Origin: Gammaproteobacteria bacterium
GTDB lineage: Bacteria; Pseudomonadota; Gammaproteobacteria; Steroidobacterales; XN24
DNA length: 64,000 bases
Direction: 5' to 3'
Assembly (NCBI GenBank): GCA_024640085.1
Contig: JAHEFR010000001.1
Location: 265,952 to 329,951, forward strand
Part shown: positions 52,392-61,210 of the stretch, piece after piece
Layout of the letters: each line of letters starts with the position of its first letter
Position numbering within the stretch: the stretch's first letter is position 1
Notes under the pieces: generated by a model
Told to the model about the DNA's origin: nothing
The model's database searches: none
What the model saw: only the letters and a program-made list of their open reading frames with translations
Made by a program: the position numbers and the translations under genes

Positions 52392-53684
52392 TCACCCTTC
52401 CGGTTCCGGCCCGTGGGAACCGGCGGGCGGTGCCCGGGCGTTGTCGCTTGGGTAGCCGAGATCGGTCTCCGTCACCGGTGTCTCGAGTTCAGAGGCGTGG
52501 ATCCGGTAGAACCACTTGATCCAGAACGGCGCTACCAGCGTGGTGTAGGCGATGACCAGTATGAGGACGTCGTATACGCCTCCGTCGAGCAGGCCCACTT
52601 GCCGCCCCAGTTCTGTGAACACCAGGCCGACTTCGCCCCGGGGCACCATGCCCATGCCGATCGCCGTCCGCACTGCGGGCCGCTCGCGGATCAGTAGGGC
52701 GCCGCCAAACTTGCCGACGATGGCGGCTGCGAGCAGCGTCAGCGAGAAGATCCAGACCCATCCGGAGGTCCAGTTCACCTCGTTGAGGTGCAGCGACAGC
52801 CCGACTTCTACGAAAAAGATCGGGGTGAACAGGCGGATGATCGGCTTCATCTGTTCCTTGATGACGTCAGCGAAAAGCGGGTCCGCGGCCAGGGCGACGC
52901 CGAACGGCAGGAAGAATCGCCGCGACAATGCCAGACCCGCGGCGAACCCGCCGAGCAACTCCGGTGCGCCCATAAAGTGCGCCAGAGCCGCGAACAGCAG
53001 CACCAGCGATACGATGGCCGTCGGCACCAGACCCGGGACCCCGCTCGAGTTCTCGAAGCGGTGGATGAGGTAGGACATGGTCTTCGCGGCCACCGGGGCC
53101 ATCAGGAAGAACACCGTCATGAAGGCGCCGATCCGGGCCGCGTTGTACAGACTCACATGCCCGGCCGTGGCGAATTCGTATAGCAGGGCGAGAAGCAGCA
53201 CGCCGAGGACGTCGTCCAGGACCGCGGCGCCGAGAATGATCTGGCCCTCGCTGCTGTGACGCCGCCCCAGGTCCGTCAACACGCGCACTGTGATGCCGAT
53301 GCTGGTGGCCGTCAGGGTGCCCCCGAGCATCAACGACGTCAGCATCGACATCCCAAATGTGTAATAGCTCAGGCCGAAACCGAGGACGAACGGCAGGACG
53401 AAACCGCCGATTGCGACCGTCGTTGCCTTCATGCCCGCCTTGGCGAGACGGCCGATCTCGGTGTCCAGCCCGACTTCAAACAGCAACAGGATGATGCCGA
53501 TCTCCGCCAGGAAGTGCAGGGTCTCGGTCACGTGGATCACGCCGAGGAGGGAAGGGCCGAGTATCACTCCGGCCGCCAGTTCGCCGATCACCGGGGGCAT
53601 GCCCCAGCGGACCGCGACCTCGCCGAACAGGCGGGCGGCCATCAGCACCAGGGCCAGCTGGAGGAGGAAAACATGGACTTCCAT
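52392..53684 (-). CDS. CPA2 family cation:proton antiporter
   Basis: 430 aa, about 12-13 hydrophobic segments. The start at 53684 (MEVHVFLLQLALVLMAARLF) fits the family; an ATG at 53696 is also possible, and neither has a good ribosome binding site. Ion-site features include FEVGLDTEIG and GAAVLDDVLGVLLLAL (the conserved Asp pair). No TrkA-N domain follows, unlike KefB/KefC. It exchanges Na+ or K+ for H+. It is divergent from the ArsR/AHSA1 operon, with a 98-bp spacer that contains the ArsR-type palindrome. Confidence 0.92.
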   Translation of the reverse strand: MEVHVFLLQLALVLMAARLFGEVAVRWGMPPVIGELAAGVILGPSLLGVIHVTETLHFLAEIGIILLLFEVGLDTEIGRLAKAGMKATTVAIGGFVLPFVLGFGLSYYTFGMSMLTSLMLGGTLTATSIGITVRVLTDLGRRHSSEGQIILGAAVLDDVLGVLLLALLYEFATAGHVSLYNAARIGAFMTVFFLMAPVAAKTMSYLIHRFENSSGVPGLVPTAIVSLVLLFAALAHFMGAPELLGGFAAGLALSRRFFLPFGVALAADPLFADVIKEQMKPIIRLFTPIFFVEVGLSLHLNEVNWTSGWVWIFSLTLLAAAIVGKFGGALLIRERPAVRTAIGMGMVPRGEVGLVFTELGRQVGLLDGGVYDVLILVIAYTTLVAPFWIKWFYRIHASELETPVTETDLGYPSDNARAPPAGSHGPEPEG

Positions 53685-53746
53685 AGAGATAAGCATAGGA
53701 AGTTCGGGGAGTTCTGCATCTTCCTCGGAACTCCCTTACGTGGCTG

Positions 53747-53776
53747 TTGACATGCAACCAAATGGTTGCATATTAT
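53747..53776 (+). promoter_or_regulatory. promoter with internal ArsR-type operator
   Basis: TTGACA (53747-53752) and TATTAT (53771-53776) are 18 bp apart. The spacer is almost exactly filled by a perfect palindrome, ATGCAACCA-AA-TGGTTGCAT (53752-53771). The predicted transcription start falls at about 53783, the ATG itself, so the mRNA may be leaderless. Confidence 0.8.
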
Positions 53777-53782
53777 CGTTCC

Positions 53783-54106
53783 ATGGAGAAAGTGTTTCGC
53801 GCCCTCGCGGACAGGAATCGTCGAAGACTGCTGGACCGGCTGTTCGGCACCGACGGCCTGACACTGGCAGAACTCTGCGAGGGGAAAGCCATGTCCCGCC
53901 AGGCGGTGTCGAAGCATCTCCGCGTGCTGGAATCCGCCAGGCTGGTGGTCACTGTCTGGAGCGGCCGGGAAAAGCACCATTACCTCAACCCGGTGCCGTT
54001 GCAGGAGATCAGCGATCGGTGGATCGCCAAATACGCGAGGCGGCGCCTGAGCGCGGTCTCGGCATTGAAGGACGCCCTGAAGGAGGAGCCCAATGAACCG
54101 ACCTGA
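53783..54106 (+). CDS. ArsR-family transcriptional regulator (AHSA1-linked type)
   Basis: 107 aa from ATG 53783. Winged helix with MEKVFRALADRNRRRLLDRL and AMSRQAVSKHLRVLESARLV as recognition helix, then the wing (VVTVWSGREKHHYLNPVPLQ). No clear metal-binding Cys, so it belongs to the non-metal ArsR group commonly paired with SRPBCC proteins. The stop overlaps the start of the AHSA1 gene by 14 bp. It likely represses its own operon through the palindrome in its promoter. Confidence 0.93.
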   Translation: MEKVFRALADRNRRRLLDRLFGTDGLTLAELCEGKAMSRQAVSKHLRVLESARLVVTVWSGREKHHYLNPVPLQEISDRWIAKYARRRLSAVSALKDALKEEPNEPT

Positions 54107-54560
54107 GCATGTCTACGAAACCTATATCCGCAGCACACCGGAACGCATCTGGAAGGCGATCACCTCGCCTGAATTCACCCGGCAGTATTTCCATCGAATG
54201 GCCGTCGATTCGGACTGGATAATCGGCTCGCCCGTCAGGTTCCTGTATGCCGACGGCAGGGTTGGCTGCGAGGGCGTCGTCCGGGAGTGCGATCCGCCGA
54301 CGCGGCTCAGCTACACCTGGCGGTTCCTGTTCGACGAGGCCGTGGCGGCGGAGCGGCCCTCGACAGTGGTGTTTGAGATCACGCCTCAGGGGGAGGCTTG
54401 CCGGCTACGGATCGTCCACGGCGACTTTGACGCCGATAGCAAGGTCTATCCGATGATCCGAGAGGGATGGGCAGAGGTCGCCTCCAGCCTGAAATCGCTG
54501 TTGGAGACAGGGACGGCCCTGGCCATCGCCGGGAACGAGGAGGAGCGGGGCGCGGCCTGA
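54093..54560 (+). CDS. SRPBCC/AHSA1-domain protein
   Basis: 155 aa, START-like fold with a hydrophobic pocket. Opens HVYETYIRSTPERIWKAITS and has GCEGVVRECDPPTRLSYTWR and a C-terminal helix (REGWAEVASSLKSLLE), all typical of AHSA1-like proteins. It overlaps the ArsR gene and is in its operon. The ligand is unknown. Confidence 0.92.
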   Translation: MNRPEHVYETYIRSTPERIWKAITSPEFTRQYFHRMAVDSDWIIGSPVRFLYADGRVGCEGVVRECDPPTRLSYTWRFLFDEAVAAERPSTVVFEITPQGEACRLRIVHGDFDADSKVYPMIREGWAEVASSLKSLLETGTALAIAGNEEERGAA

Positions 54561-54614
54561 GACGCGTAAGAGGTGCCCCGATCCCGCGGGGGAAGGCTGA
54601 CTGGTTCGTCAGCC

Positions 54615-55280
54615 TCAGGGCCCGATGGCGATCTGAACCCGGATGCCTCCGGGCACGACGGCAAGGTCCCAGCGATCGGCCAATCGCTCCCCGGCGCTGA
54701 ACTTCCGTTTATATTCCGCGAGATCGCGCCGTGGCTGTTGGGGTGAGGTCCACAAGAGGGCCTCGCCGCCGGCGATCCCCATCAGTGCGAAGGGAAGAGC
54801 GTCGCTCTTGTCGCCTGTGACCCAGACGAGGGCACCGAAGCCGGCATTGACCAGTACATTGCGCAGGTGCCGTGCGGGGCTCCGCATAGTGCTGGCTCTG
54901 CGGGCGCTTTCGACAAGGGTCCGCTCGGCCGCCGCGAGCTGGTCCCGAGCCGTAGCGCCTCCCATCTCCCGGATCCGCTCCGCTCCAAAGCGGCCGGGGT
55001 GGGGACGGGCCGTGAGCAGGGTGGCGGCCAGCGCGGCCCGGACGGCGCCCAGGGCCCGGACCGTCCTGTCGTCGCCGTTGCCTGCGTCGAGGGCCAGGGC
55101 CGCGTAGGCGAAGGCCGCACCCGTATAGACCGTGGTCCAGCCGTCCTGCCAGACGTGGATGGCGTCCCGACTGGCGTCCAGGCGACCTTCCAGGTACGCC
55201 AGCCGTTCTTCTGTCTCCGCGCCCCGTGCCGATGGCGCGATGATTGACCATGCGGCCAGGAGCATGAGGATTCGGACCAT
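54615..55280 (-). CDS. secreted protein of unknown function
   Basis: 221 aa from ATG 55280. The N-terminus is a signal peptide (MVRILMLLAAWSIIAPSARG, cleavage likely before AETEE). The mature part has a helix-rich region of Ala and Arg (FAYAALALDAGNGDDRTVRA; ATARDQLAAAERTLVESARR) and a more hydrophobic patch (VNAGFGALVWVTGDKSDALP) that may insert in a membrane. No family recognised. The stop codon is 54 bp from the convergent AHSA1 gene. Confidence 0.72.
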   Translation of the reverse strand: MVRILMLLAAWSIIAPSARGAETEERLAYLEGRLDASRDAIHVWQDGWTTVYTGAAFAYAALALDAGNGDDRTVRALGAVRAALAATLLTARPHPGRFGAERIREMGGATARDQLAAAERTLVESARRASTMRSPARHLRNVLVNAGFGALVWVTGDKSDALPFALMGIAGGEALLWTSPQQPRRDLAEYKRKFSAGERLADRWDLAVVPGGIRVQIAIGP

Positions 55281-55384
55281 GTCGGTAACCATCCCGGCTG
55301 CGGAGCATGAGCCCGGGGGGCGGCAATGGCGGGCCGATCCCCGGGGTGTTCACGGATGTTACCGCGAACCGCGGGACTCGAATC

Positions 55385-55873
55385 CTATTGAGCGTGCGCC
55401 TCGCAGATCGTGGCGGGATCGTAATCCAGCGATGCGAACGGGTCCCCGTCCGCCGGCCGGGCCGGAGTACCCCCGTCGAATACCACCGTCCAGCGACCGT
55501 CGTCATCCCGCCGCCATACGGAAAAGAAGCGGCCGGTCCTGACGACGTCCTCACCACTATCACTGGTCAGATGCATCTCGAAGGGTCCCTGACTTAACGC
55601 CAGGTCCCCCGACTCCAGCACTTCGACACTATCGGGGGCCCATCGGATGGATGGTCCATCGGGCTGGAAGAACGGCCCCCAGCCTGCGGCCACCTCTTCC
55701 TTGCCTTTCAGGGTTGCGCTGCCGGTAAAGCGGGCGTCCTCGTCCACGAAGGCGACGAAGTCTTCGATGTCATGTTCCTGGACACTGCGGCTGAAGGCGA
55801 GTTCGGCGCACTGGACCTGGTATTCGACGGTCCCCGTCAGGGCCGCCGCCGCGAGGACGATTTCGGGCAGCAT
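55385..55873 (-). CDS. SnoaL/DUF4440-like protein with signal peptide
   Basis: 162 aa from ATG 55873. A hydrophobic N-terminus (MLPEIVLAAAALTGTVEYQV) is followed by an NTF2-like cone fold: SRSVQEHDIEDFVAFVDEDA, RFTGSATLKGKEEVAAGW, and RTGRFFSVWRRDDDGRWTVV. Such proteins bind small molecules or act as isomerase-like enzymes; here it is probably periplasmic. No catalytic set can be named. An upstream in-frame start (55936) would bury the signal peptide and is less likely. Confidence 0.8.
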   Translation of the reverse strand: MLPEIVLAAAALTGTVEYQVQCAELAFSRSVQEHDIEDFVAFVDEDARFTGSATLKGKEEVAAGWGPFFQPDGPSIRWAPDSVEVLESGDLALSQGPFEMHLTSDSGEDVVRTGRFFSVWRRDDDGRWTVVFDGGTPARPADGDPFASLDYDPATICEAHAQ

Positions 55874-56189
55874 CTTCTTTTCCACTCCTTCCACGTGACT
55901 TGGCGCCAGTAAAGCGCCTGTCCGGCCGCATCTCAAGGGTGTGGCGGAGATTTGCGGCGAAGGGTTCCATGCGATCGCCGTGACGAATTCCCGGGATTTC
56001 GCCGGCCGGGCTAGGAGTCACGACCGGTCGCCGGGGTCGCTTGCGGGAGCGGATGAAGTGCGAGGGAATTCCTTGCCCGGATGGTGCCGAAACAGGCGCG
56101 CTGATGATAATCTTGCGCGCCGGAAGAGCGTGGTCCCGGGCCCGTCCCCGTCAAGGACCGAACGGTCCCCTCAATAATTGGCGCAGATC
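55874..56189. other. 316-bp intergenic stretch without a gene
   Basis: GC-rich divergent region between the SnoaL-like gene and the oxygenase. A possible -10 (GATAAT near 56106) is visible on the plus strand. I see no repeat, RNA motif or conserved coding frame in it. Confidence 0.4.
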
Positions 56190-56936
56190 ATGGAATATCT
56201 CCACGAAGACTACATCCGCGGCATCGATACCATGGCGTTCCGGGATCGCCACCCCTTCCCGTGGATGAATCCCCAGGGATTCCTGACGCGAAACGGGTTC
56301 GAGGAACTGGCCACGAATATGCCGGATCTTTCCCTGTTCCATGCCTTTTTTGGCAAACAGCGGAAACACGGCCAGCAGAGCCACGATCGCTATGTCCTCG
56401 AGTATGTCGACGGTCTCGACATCCCTGCATGTTGGCAGGCATTCGTCGACGAGCTTCGCAGCGATCTCTACAAGAATCTGGTGCGTGACCTGCTCGGTCG
56501 CGGCCACGTAAAGATCCGTTTCCATTGGCACTACACGCCGCGCGGATGCTCGGTTTCTCCCCACTGCGATTCCCGCGGCAAGCTGGGGTCACAGATCTTC
56601 TACATGAACACGCCGGCCGACTGGGACGCAGCCTGGGGCGGGGAGACGGTGATCCTGGACGACGACGGACGATTCGATCTGGAATCCAATCCGGCTTTCG
56701 AGGATTTCGACAAGGCCTATCCGGCCGAGACCATGGACAACCGCAGTATCATCTTCGGCCGGCGGGGCAATTCCTGGCACGGTGTGCGAGCGATCACCTG
56801 CCCGGAGGGGGCGTTGCGCAAGGTGTTCATCGTCGTCTTCGAGGATTACCACCCCCGAAAAATGCTCCTCAAGCGGATCAGGCGCCTGCTGAAAGGGCAG
56901 CCCCCGGTCAAGGAGAAAGAGCGGGCGATGTTCTGA
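56190..56936 (+). CDS. 2OG-Fe(II) oxygenase-like protein
   Basis: 248 aa from ATG 56190 (a TTG at 56178 is in frame). The double-stranded beta-helix core shows HYTPRGCSVSPHCDSRGKLG with the H-x-D iron pair (His and Asp of PHCD), the strand SQIFYMNTPADWDAAWGGET, and a distal His in NSWHGVRAITCP followed by Arg for 2-oxoglutarate. The N-terminus contains FPWMNPQGFLTRNGFEELAT. The C-terminus is basic (RKMLLKRIRRLLKGQPP). The substrate is unknown; sequences of this kind are found near glycan or small-molecule modification genes. It is distinct from the two TIGR02466 copies. Confidence 0.88.
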   Translation: MEYLHEDYIRGIDTMAFRDRHPFPWMNPQGFLTRNGFEELATNMPDLSLFHAFFGKQRKHGQQSHDRYVLEYVDGLDIPACWQAFVDELRSDLYKNLVRDLLGRGHVKIRFHWHYTPRGCSVSPHCDSRGKLGSQIFYMNTPADWDAAWGGETVILDDDGRFDLESNPAFEDFDKAYPAETMDNRSIIFGRRGNSWHGVRAITCPEGALRKVFIVVFEDYHPRKMLLKRIRRLLKGQPPVKEKERAMF

Positions 56937-57470
56937 CCGGTGGTGCATACGGGCCCGAGCCAATCAATGGCCGATGACGAGGACTCGAGGCGGGCGACAT
57001 CCCCGATCCTATCTGCAGTAGGCGAAATCTGACTCTGGCAAGCGGTCTGCTCACTGTCACCTCTGACCGATGAGAGGGCGGGGCGGCGCGCTGCGCCCGT
57101 GATCTCACCCCTTCGCCTGTACCCGGCGGAGTTCGGGCCGGAATCGTGCTTCCGCTGAAATACCGCCTTCGCCAGCCCCTGGCGCCTCGTAACTCGTCGG
57201 CTTTCCTCAGTATTTGTACCTATTTTCGGTTGTTTTTCGACCCGCAACTGATCCAGGTCAACACCCGGATCGGTGCGATGCATTATTTATCCAGCGTAAC
57301 TAATGTAGCACTCATTAATTTAGATCATTCGAAATGCCAGCCCTCCCCGACGTGTTCTCGAACCAAGAGTCGAACGACCCGCTCTTTAGCCCCGAATTTA
57401 AATCGGCTGGATCAGGCCCGGACGTGGGCCGATCCGGCCATCGACATCTCAATCCAATCTGGGAGCATCA
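56937..57470. other. 534-bp intergenic region upstream of the octaheme cytochrome
   Basis: The first ~250 bp are GC-rich and empty. From about 57205 the base composition becomes AT-rich and contains the FNR-like box with its -10 element and a long leader of about 175 nt. No gene is supported: the plus-strand frame at 57146-57664 has no family features and overlaps the cytochrome gene. Confidence 0.5.
57248..57289 (+). promoter_or_regulatory. FNR/Anr-like box and -10 element
   Basis: CTGATCCAGGTCAA (57248-57261) matches TTGAT-N4-ATCAA at 8 of 10 positions. A TATTTA lies at 57284-57289, exactly where the -10 should be for an activator centred at -41.5. Expected start of transcription is about 57296. 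Confidence 0.55.
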
Positions 57471-59147
57471 ATGATGGACGCACTGAAACACAGGAGACTC
57501 CGACTCGCGGCGCTCCTCGCCATCGCGTGCATGGCGCTTGGCACCGCCGGCTGCGGCGGCGACGATGGCGACGACGGGGCAACGGGGCCCGCCGGAGTGG
57601 ACGGCGCCGACGGGCAAGACTGCTGGGACCTGAACGGAAATGGCGTCGGGGACCTGCCGGATGAAGACCTGAATGGTGATGGGGTCGTGGATGTCCTCGA
57701 CTGCAACGCGCTTGCTAACCAGCCTGCCCCCGGTGCGGTTGAGAAGTTCCACCAGGACTATTTCGCAGAGAAGCCCTACCAGGGCACCGATGACTGCCTG
57801 AAGTGCCACGGGCCTGTCGGGGAGGACATCATTACCACCGGCCACTGGAATTGGCAGGGTGTCGCCCTGGGCATCGACGGGCTGGAGGGCGCGACCCATG
57901 GCAAGAACGACATCATCAACAACTTCTGCGTCGCGGTGCCTACCAACGAAGGCCGCTGCACCCAGTGTCACATCGGTTACGGCTACGCGGACGATACCTT
58001 CGACTTCTCGGATCCGTCCAATGTGGACTGCCTGGTTTGCCACGACCAGACAGCGACCTACGCCAAGGCGCCGAAAACGGCGGGCAACCCGGAGCCGGAC
58101 GTAGACCTTCAGGCCGTGGCCCAGAGCGTGGCCATGAATAATGGCCGGCCGACCCGCGAGGGTTGCATCGATTGCCATGCCAAGGCTGGCGGCGGCAACA
58201 ACGTCAAGCATGGCGATCTGGCCCTGTCCGTCGCCGATACTACCCGGGAATACGACGTCCACATGGGTACCGACGGCGGCAACCTGGACTGCGTGGCCTG
58301 CCACGAGGTCGCCCGGGACAGCGCCGGCAACCTGGTTTCCCACGGCATTGGCGGCATGGCGTATCACTCGAATCTCGAAGGCAACATGAAGGACTGCGCA
58401 GACTGTCACGGCAGCGCTACGGTAGTGCACGCCGGGACCTCGGTGGAGTCGATCGTCAATTCCCATACGACGCTGGCCTGCCAGGTCTGCCACATCCCTA
58501 CCTTCGCCCGCGAGACCCCCACCAAGGTCTTCTGGGACTGGTCCACCGCGGGCCAGGATATCGATCCCATCCCGCCCGACCCGGATACCGGCCTGCCCAC
58601 CTACGACAAGATGAAGGGCACCTTTGACTGGTCGTATAACGTTCGCCCGACACTGCTCTACCAGGAGCGCACACCGGAAGGCTACGGCAAGTGGGAGAAG
58701 GTGATCATGAACGTGTCCGACACGTTCACCGCAACCCCGGTAGTTCTGGCCGCCCCGGTCGGCGACTACACGACAGCCGGCGCCATGATCTATCCGTTCA
58801 AGAAGATGCCCGGCAAGCAGGTGGCGGATGCCAACAACAACACCATGCTCGTGCCGCATCTGTTCGGCCTGAAGGGTGGCGACAACCCCTACTGGGTCAA
58901 GTACGACTGGGACCTGGCGCTGCAGGACGGCGCCGCCTACACGGGGCAGGCCTATTCCGGCGAGTACACCTTCGTCGAGACCGTGATGTACCTGTCGGTG
59001 AACCATGAGGTGGCGCCGAAGGAGCAGGCATACGGTTTCGGTGGCGTCAGCACCGGCGCCTGTTTAGATTGTCACACCGACGGCAAGATCGACTGGACAG
59101 CCCTGGGCTGGAGCGCGGATCCGTTTGCCGGGGGAACCCGGCCGTAA
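57471..59147 (+). CDS. octaheme c-type cytochrome, tetrathionate reductase (OTR) family, with lipoprotein and calcium-binding N-terminus
   Basis: 558 aa. Eight C-x2-C-H heme sites at about residues 109, 163, 187, 232, 274, 309, 337 and 531 (CLKCH, CTQCH, CLVCH, CIDCH, CVACH, CADCH, CQVCH, CLDCH). The pattern KNDIINNFCVAVPTNEGRCT followed by QCHIGYGYADD matches the OTR family, which reduces tetrathionate, nitrite or hydroxylamine in vitro. Unusually the N-terminus has a lipobox (LGTAGC), a collagen-like GATGPAGVDGADG stretch and a calcium-binding repeat (DLNGNGVGD... DLNGDGVVD) before the heme domain. It is therefore probably a lipid-anchored envelope enzyme. A strong terminator follows. Confidence 0.92.
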   Translation: MMDALKHRRLRLAALLAIACMALGTAGCGGDDGDDGATGPAGVDGADGQDCWDLNGNGVGDLPDEDLNGDGVVDVLDCNALANQPAPGAVEKFHQDYFAEKPYQGTDDCLKCHGPVGEDIITTGHWNWQGVALGIDGLEGATHGKNDIINNFCVAVPTNEGRCTQCHIGYGYADDTFDFSDPSNVDCLVCHDQTATYAKAPKTAGNPEPDVDLQAVAQSVAMNNGRPTREGCIDCHAKAGGGNNVKHGDLALSVADTTREYDVHMGTDGGNLDCVACHEVARDSAGNLVSHGIGGMAYHSNLEGNMKDCADCHGSATVVHAGTSVESIVNSHTTLACQVCHIPTFARETPTKVFWDWSTAGQDIDPIPPDPDTGLPTYDKMKGTFDWSYNVRPTLLYQERTPEGYGKWEKVIMNVSDTFTATPVVLAAPVGDYTTAGAMIYPFKKMPGKQVADANNNTMLVPHLFGLKGGDNPYWVKYDWDLALQDGAAYTGQAYSGEYTFVETVMYLSVNHEVAPKEQAYGFGGVSTGACLDCHTDGKIDWTALGWSADPFAGGTRP

Positions 59148-59172
59148 CGGAAGCCGGCTCTGGCCAACAACC

Positions 59173-59212
59173 GGGGCGCCCGCAATCCCCTGGCGGGCGC
59201 CCCCTCTTTTTC
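59173..59212 (+). terminator. intrinsic terminator of the octaheme cytochrome gene
   Basis: GGGGCGCCCGC and GCGGGCGCCCC form a perfect 11-bp stem with a 9-nt loop, followed by CTCTTTTTC. It begins 26 bp after the stop codon. Confidence 0.92.
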
Positions 59213-59264
59213 GGGACTGCGAGAAGTCGGTCGCCGGTCTTCGGGGTGCCGCGCGGATCAGGCT

Positions 59265-59570
59265 TCAGCCTTCCTTCCAGAGCACCTCGCAGTCTTCCGC
59301 TGCCGCACGCTCGAGCAGTTCGATGAGGGGGAAGGCGCGCTGACGTAGCGTGACCGGGATGGGCTCATCGGAATCGCCGTCGTCTGACCCCGATGGATCC
59401 TCCCCCGTTTCCGCCACCACGCCTTTCAGTCTTGCGACCGCCCGTGGAATATCCTCGGCCCGGATTGCCCCCGGAAGAACGCCGCTCTGACCCATCAGCT
59501 CAAGGAGTCTGACACCGACGTCGCCGAACATGGTGAAACCGCCGACTTTGCTGTAGAACTTGATAAGCAT
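59265..59570 (-). CDS. DUF1840 domain protein
   Basis: 101 aa from ATG 59570. The family start MLIKFYSKVGGFTMFGDVGV is followed by RLLELMGQSGVLPGAIRAED and IPRAVARLKG, then an acidic spacer (ETGEDPSGSDDGDSDEP) and a helical end (RQRAFPLIELLERAAAED). The function is unknown. The frame extends upstream to 59684 but that part is not family-like. It is divergent from glcD. Confidence 0.9.
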   Translation of the reverse strand: MLIKFYSKVGGFTMFGDVGVRLLELMGQSGVLPGAIRAEDIPRAVARLKGVVAETGEDPSGSDDGDSDEPIPVTLRQRAFPLIELLERAAAEDCEVLWKEG

Positions 59571-59713
59571 GAGGAAACTCGCTTGGAGGACACCGAATAT
59601 CATTCTCGCGGAGCGGCGGGCCGGGGACAAGCAGCTCCCCGCGCACGGTCGACCCGGGATCGGCGCAGGGCGCGTCCAAGGCACCGGAACGTCTCCATTG
59701 CAGGGCGTTAGAA

Positions 59714-61210
59714 ATGCGTCCGGCTAAGTTCCCGCGCCTGTCTCCGAGTGCGTTGGCCGCCCGCAGGAAGGAGGTGGCGTCCCGTCTCGGGAAGGTCTTG
59801 CCGCCTGCCGCTCTCCTGACCGAGCCGGACGAGTTGCGGCCATTCGAGTGCGACGGGCTGTCCGCCTATCGGCAGCCACCGATGGCCGTCGCAATGCCCG
59901 ACCGTACAGACCAGGTGCAGGCGGTGCTGACTATCTGCCGGGAGATGGCCGTGCCGGTCGTCGCAAGGGGCGCCGGGACCGGTCTGTCGGGCGGCGCACT
60001 GCCGCTGGCGGACGGAGTGCTCCTGAACCTCAGCCGGATGAACCAGGTCCTGGGTATAGACCTCGCCAATCGCCTGGCCCGGGTCCAGCCCGGCGTCCGC
60101 AACCTGCAGATCAGTGAGATCGTCGCCCCTCACGGGCTCTATTACGCGCCGGATCCCTCTTCACAGATCGCCTGCAGCATCGGCGGTAACGTGGCTGAGA
60201 ACGCCGGCGGCGTGCACTGCCTGAAGTACGGGTTGACGGTGCACAACGTCGCCGAGGTGGAGATCGTGACCATGGAGGGGCAGCGGCTGACACTGGGTGG
60301 CGAGGCGCTGGACTCTCCCGGTTACGACCTGCTCGCGTTCATCCACGGGTCCGAGGGACTTCTGGCAGTGATCACGGAGATTGCCGTTCGCCTACTGCCT
60401 GTCCCGCGGTGTGCCCAGGTGGCGGTGGCAGCCTTTGGCGACGTGGCCGCGGCGGGCGGGGCCGTTGCGGGCATCGTCGCCTCCGGCGTCCTGCCCGCGG
60501 GGCTGGAGATGATGGATCGCGGGTGCATCGACGCCGTCAATTCTTTCCTCGACGTGGATTACCCGGAATGCGCAGCCCTGGTGCTGTGCGAACTGGACGG
60601 CACGCAACAGGAAGTGGCCAGCCAGATCATCGCCGTCACCCGGATCCTGGAACATGCCGGCGCCACCGGCGTCCGGGTCTCCCGTAACGAGGCCGAACGA
60701 CTCAAACTCTGGTCGGGACGCAAGGCGGCCTTTCCGGCGGTAGGCCGGATGTCACCGGATTACTACTGCATGGACGGCACCATCCCGCGCCGGCATCTCG
60801 CCCGGGTCCTGAAGGAGATTCAGGCCTTGTCTGGTAGATTCGGCCTGCCTGTGGTCAACGTCTTCCACGCAGGCGACGGCAACATGCACCCGCTGATCCT
60901 CTATGACGCCAACCGTGAGGGTGAACTGGAGACCGCGGAGCGACTGGGCGGGGCCATCCTCGAGGCGTGCGTGGCTGTCGGTGGCACCATCACCGGCGAA
61001 CACGGCGTCGGGATCGAGAAGATCGACCAGATGTGCGTGCAATTCGGTGAAGGCGAACTGCGGCAGTTTCACGATCTGAAGGCGGCGTTCGATCCTGATG
61101 GCCTGCTCAATCCGGGCAAGGCCGTCCCGACCCTGGCGAGATGTGCCGAGTTCGGCGCCATGCACGTCCACGGAGGCAAGCTGCCGTTCCCGGAACTGGA
61201 GCGGTTCTGA
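59714..61210 (+). CDS. glcD: glycolate oxidase subunit GlcD
   Basis: 498 aa. FAD-binding subunit that oxidises glycolate to glyoxylate. The FAD-binding type 4 domain is seen in PVVARGAGTGLSGGALPLAD and NVAENAGGVHCLKYG. The C-terminal FAD-linked oxidase domain has FHAGDGNMHPLILYDA and TGEHGVGIEK, the two signature blocks. The gene overlaps glcE by one base (TGATG) and leads the glcDEF operon. Confidence 0.97.
   Translation: MRPAKFPRLSPSALAARRKEVASRLGKVLPPAALLTEPDELRPFECDGLSAYRQPPMAVAMPDRTDQVQAVLTICREMAVPVVARGAGTGLSGGALPLADGVLLNLSRMNQVLGIDLANRLARVQPGVRNLQISEIVAPHGLYYAPDPSSQIACSIGGNVAENAGGVHCLKYGLTVHNVAEVEIVTMEGQRLTLGGEALDSPGYDLLAFIHGSEGLLAVITEIAVRLLPVPRCAQVAVAAFGDVAAAGGAVAGIVASGVLPAGLEMMDRGCIDAVNSFLDVDYPECAALVLCELDGTQQEVASQIIAVTRILEHAGATGVRVSRNEAERLKLWSGRKAAFPAVGRMSPDYYCMDGTIPRRHLARVLKEIQALSGRFGLPVVNVFHAGDGNMHPLILYDANREGELETAERLGGAILEACVAVGGTITGEHGVGIEKIDQMCVQFGEGELRQFHDLKAAFDPDGLLNPGKAVPTLARCAEFGAMHVHGGKLPFPELERF

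Noticed and set aside
57146..57664. Plus-strand frame across the cytochrome promoter
   Set aside because: It covers the AT-rich promoter and overlaps the cytochrome gene in a different frame, with no domain features.
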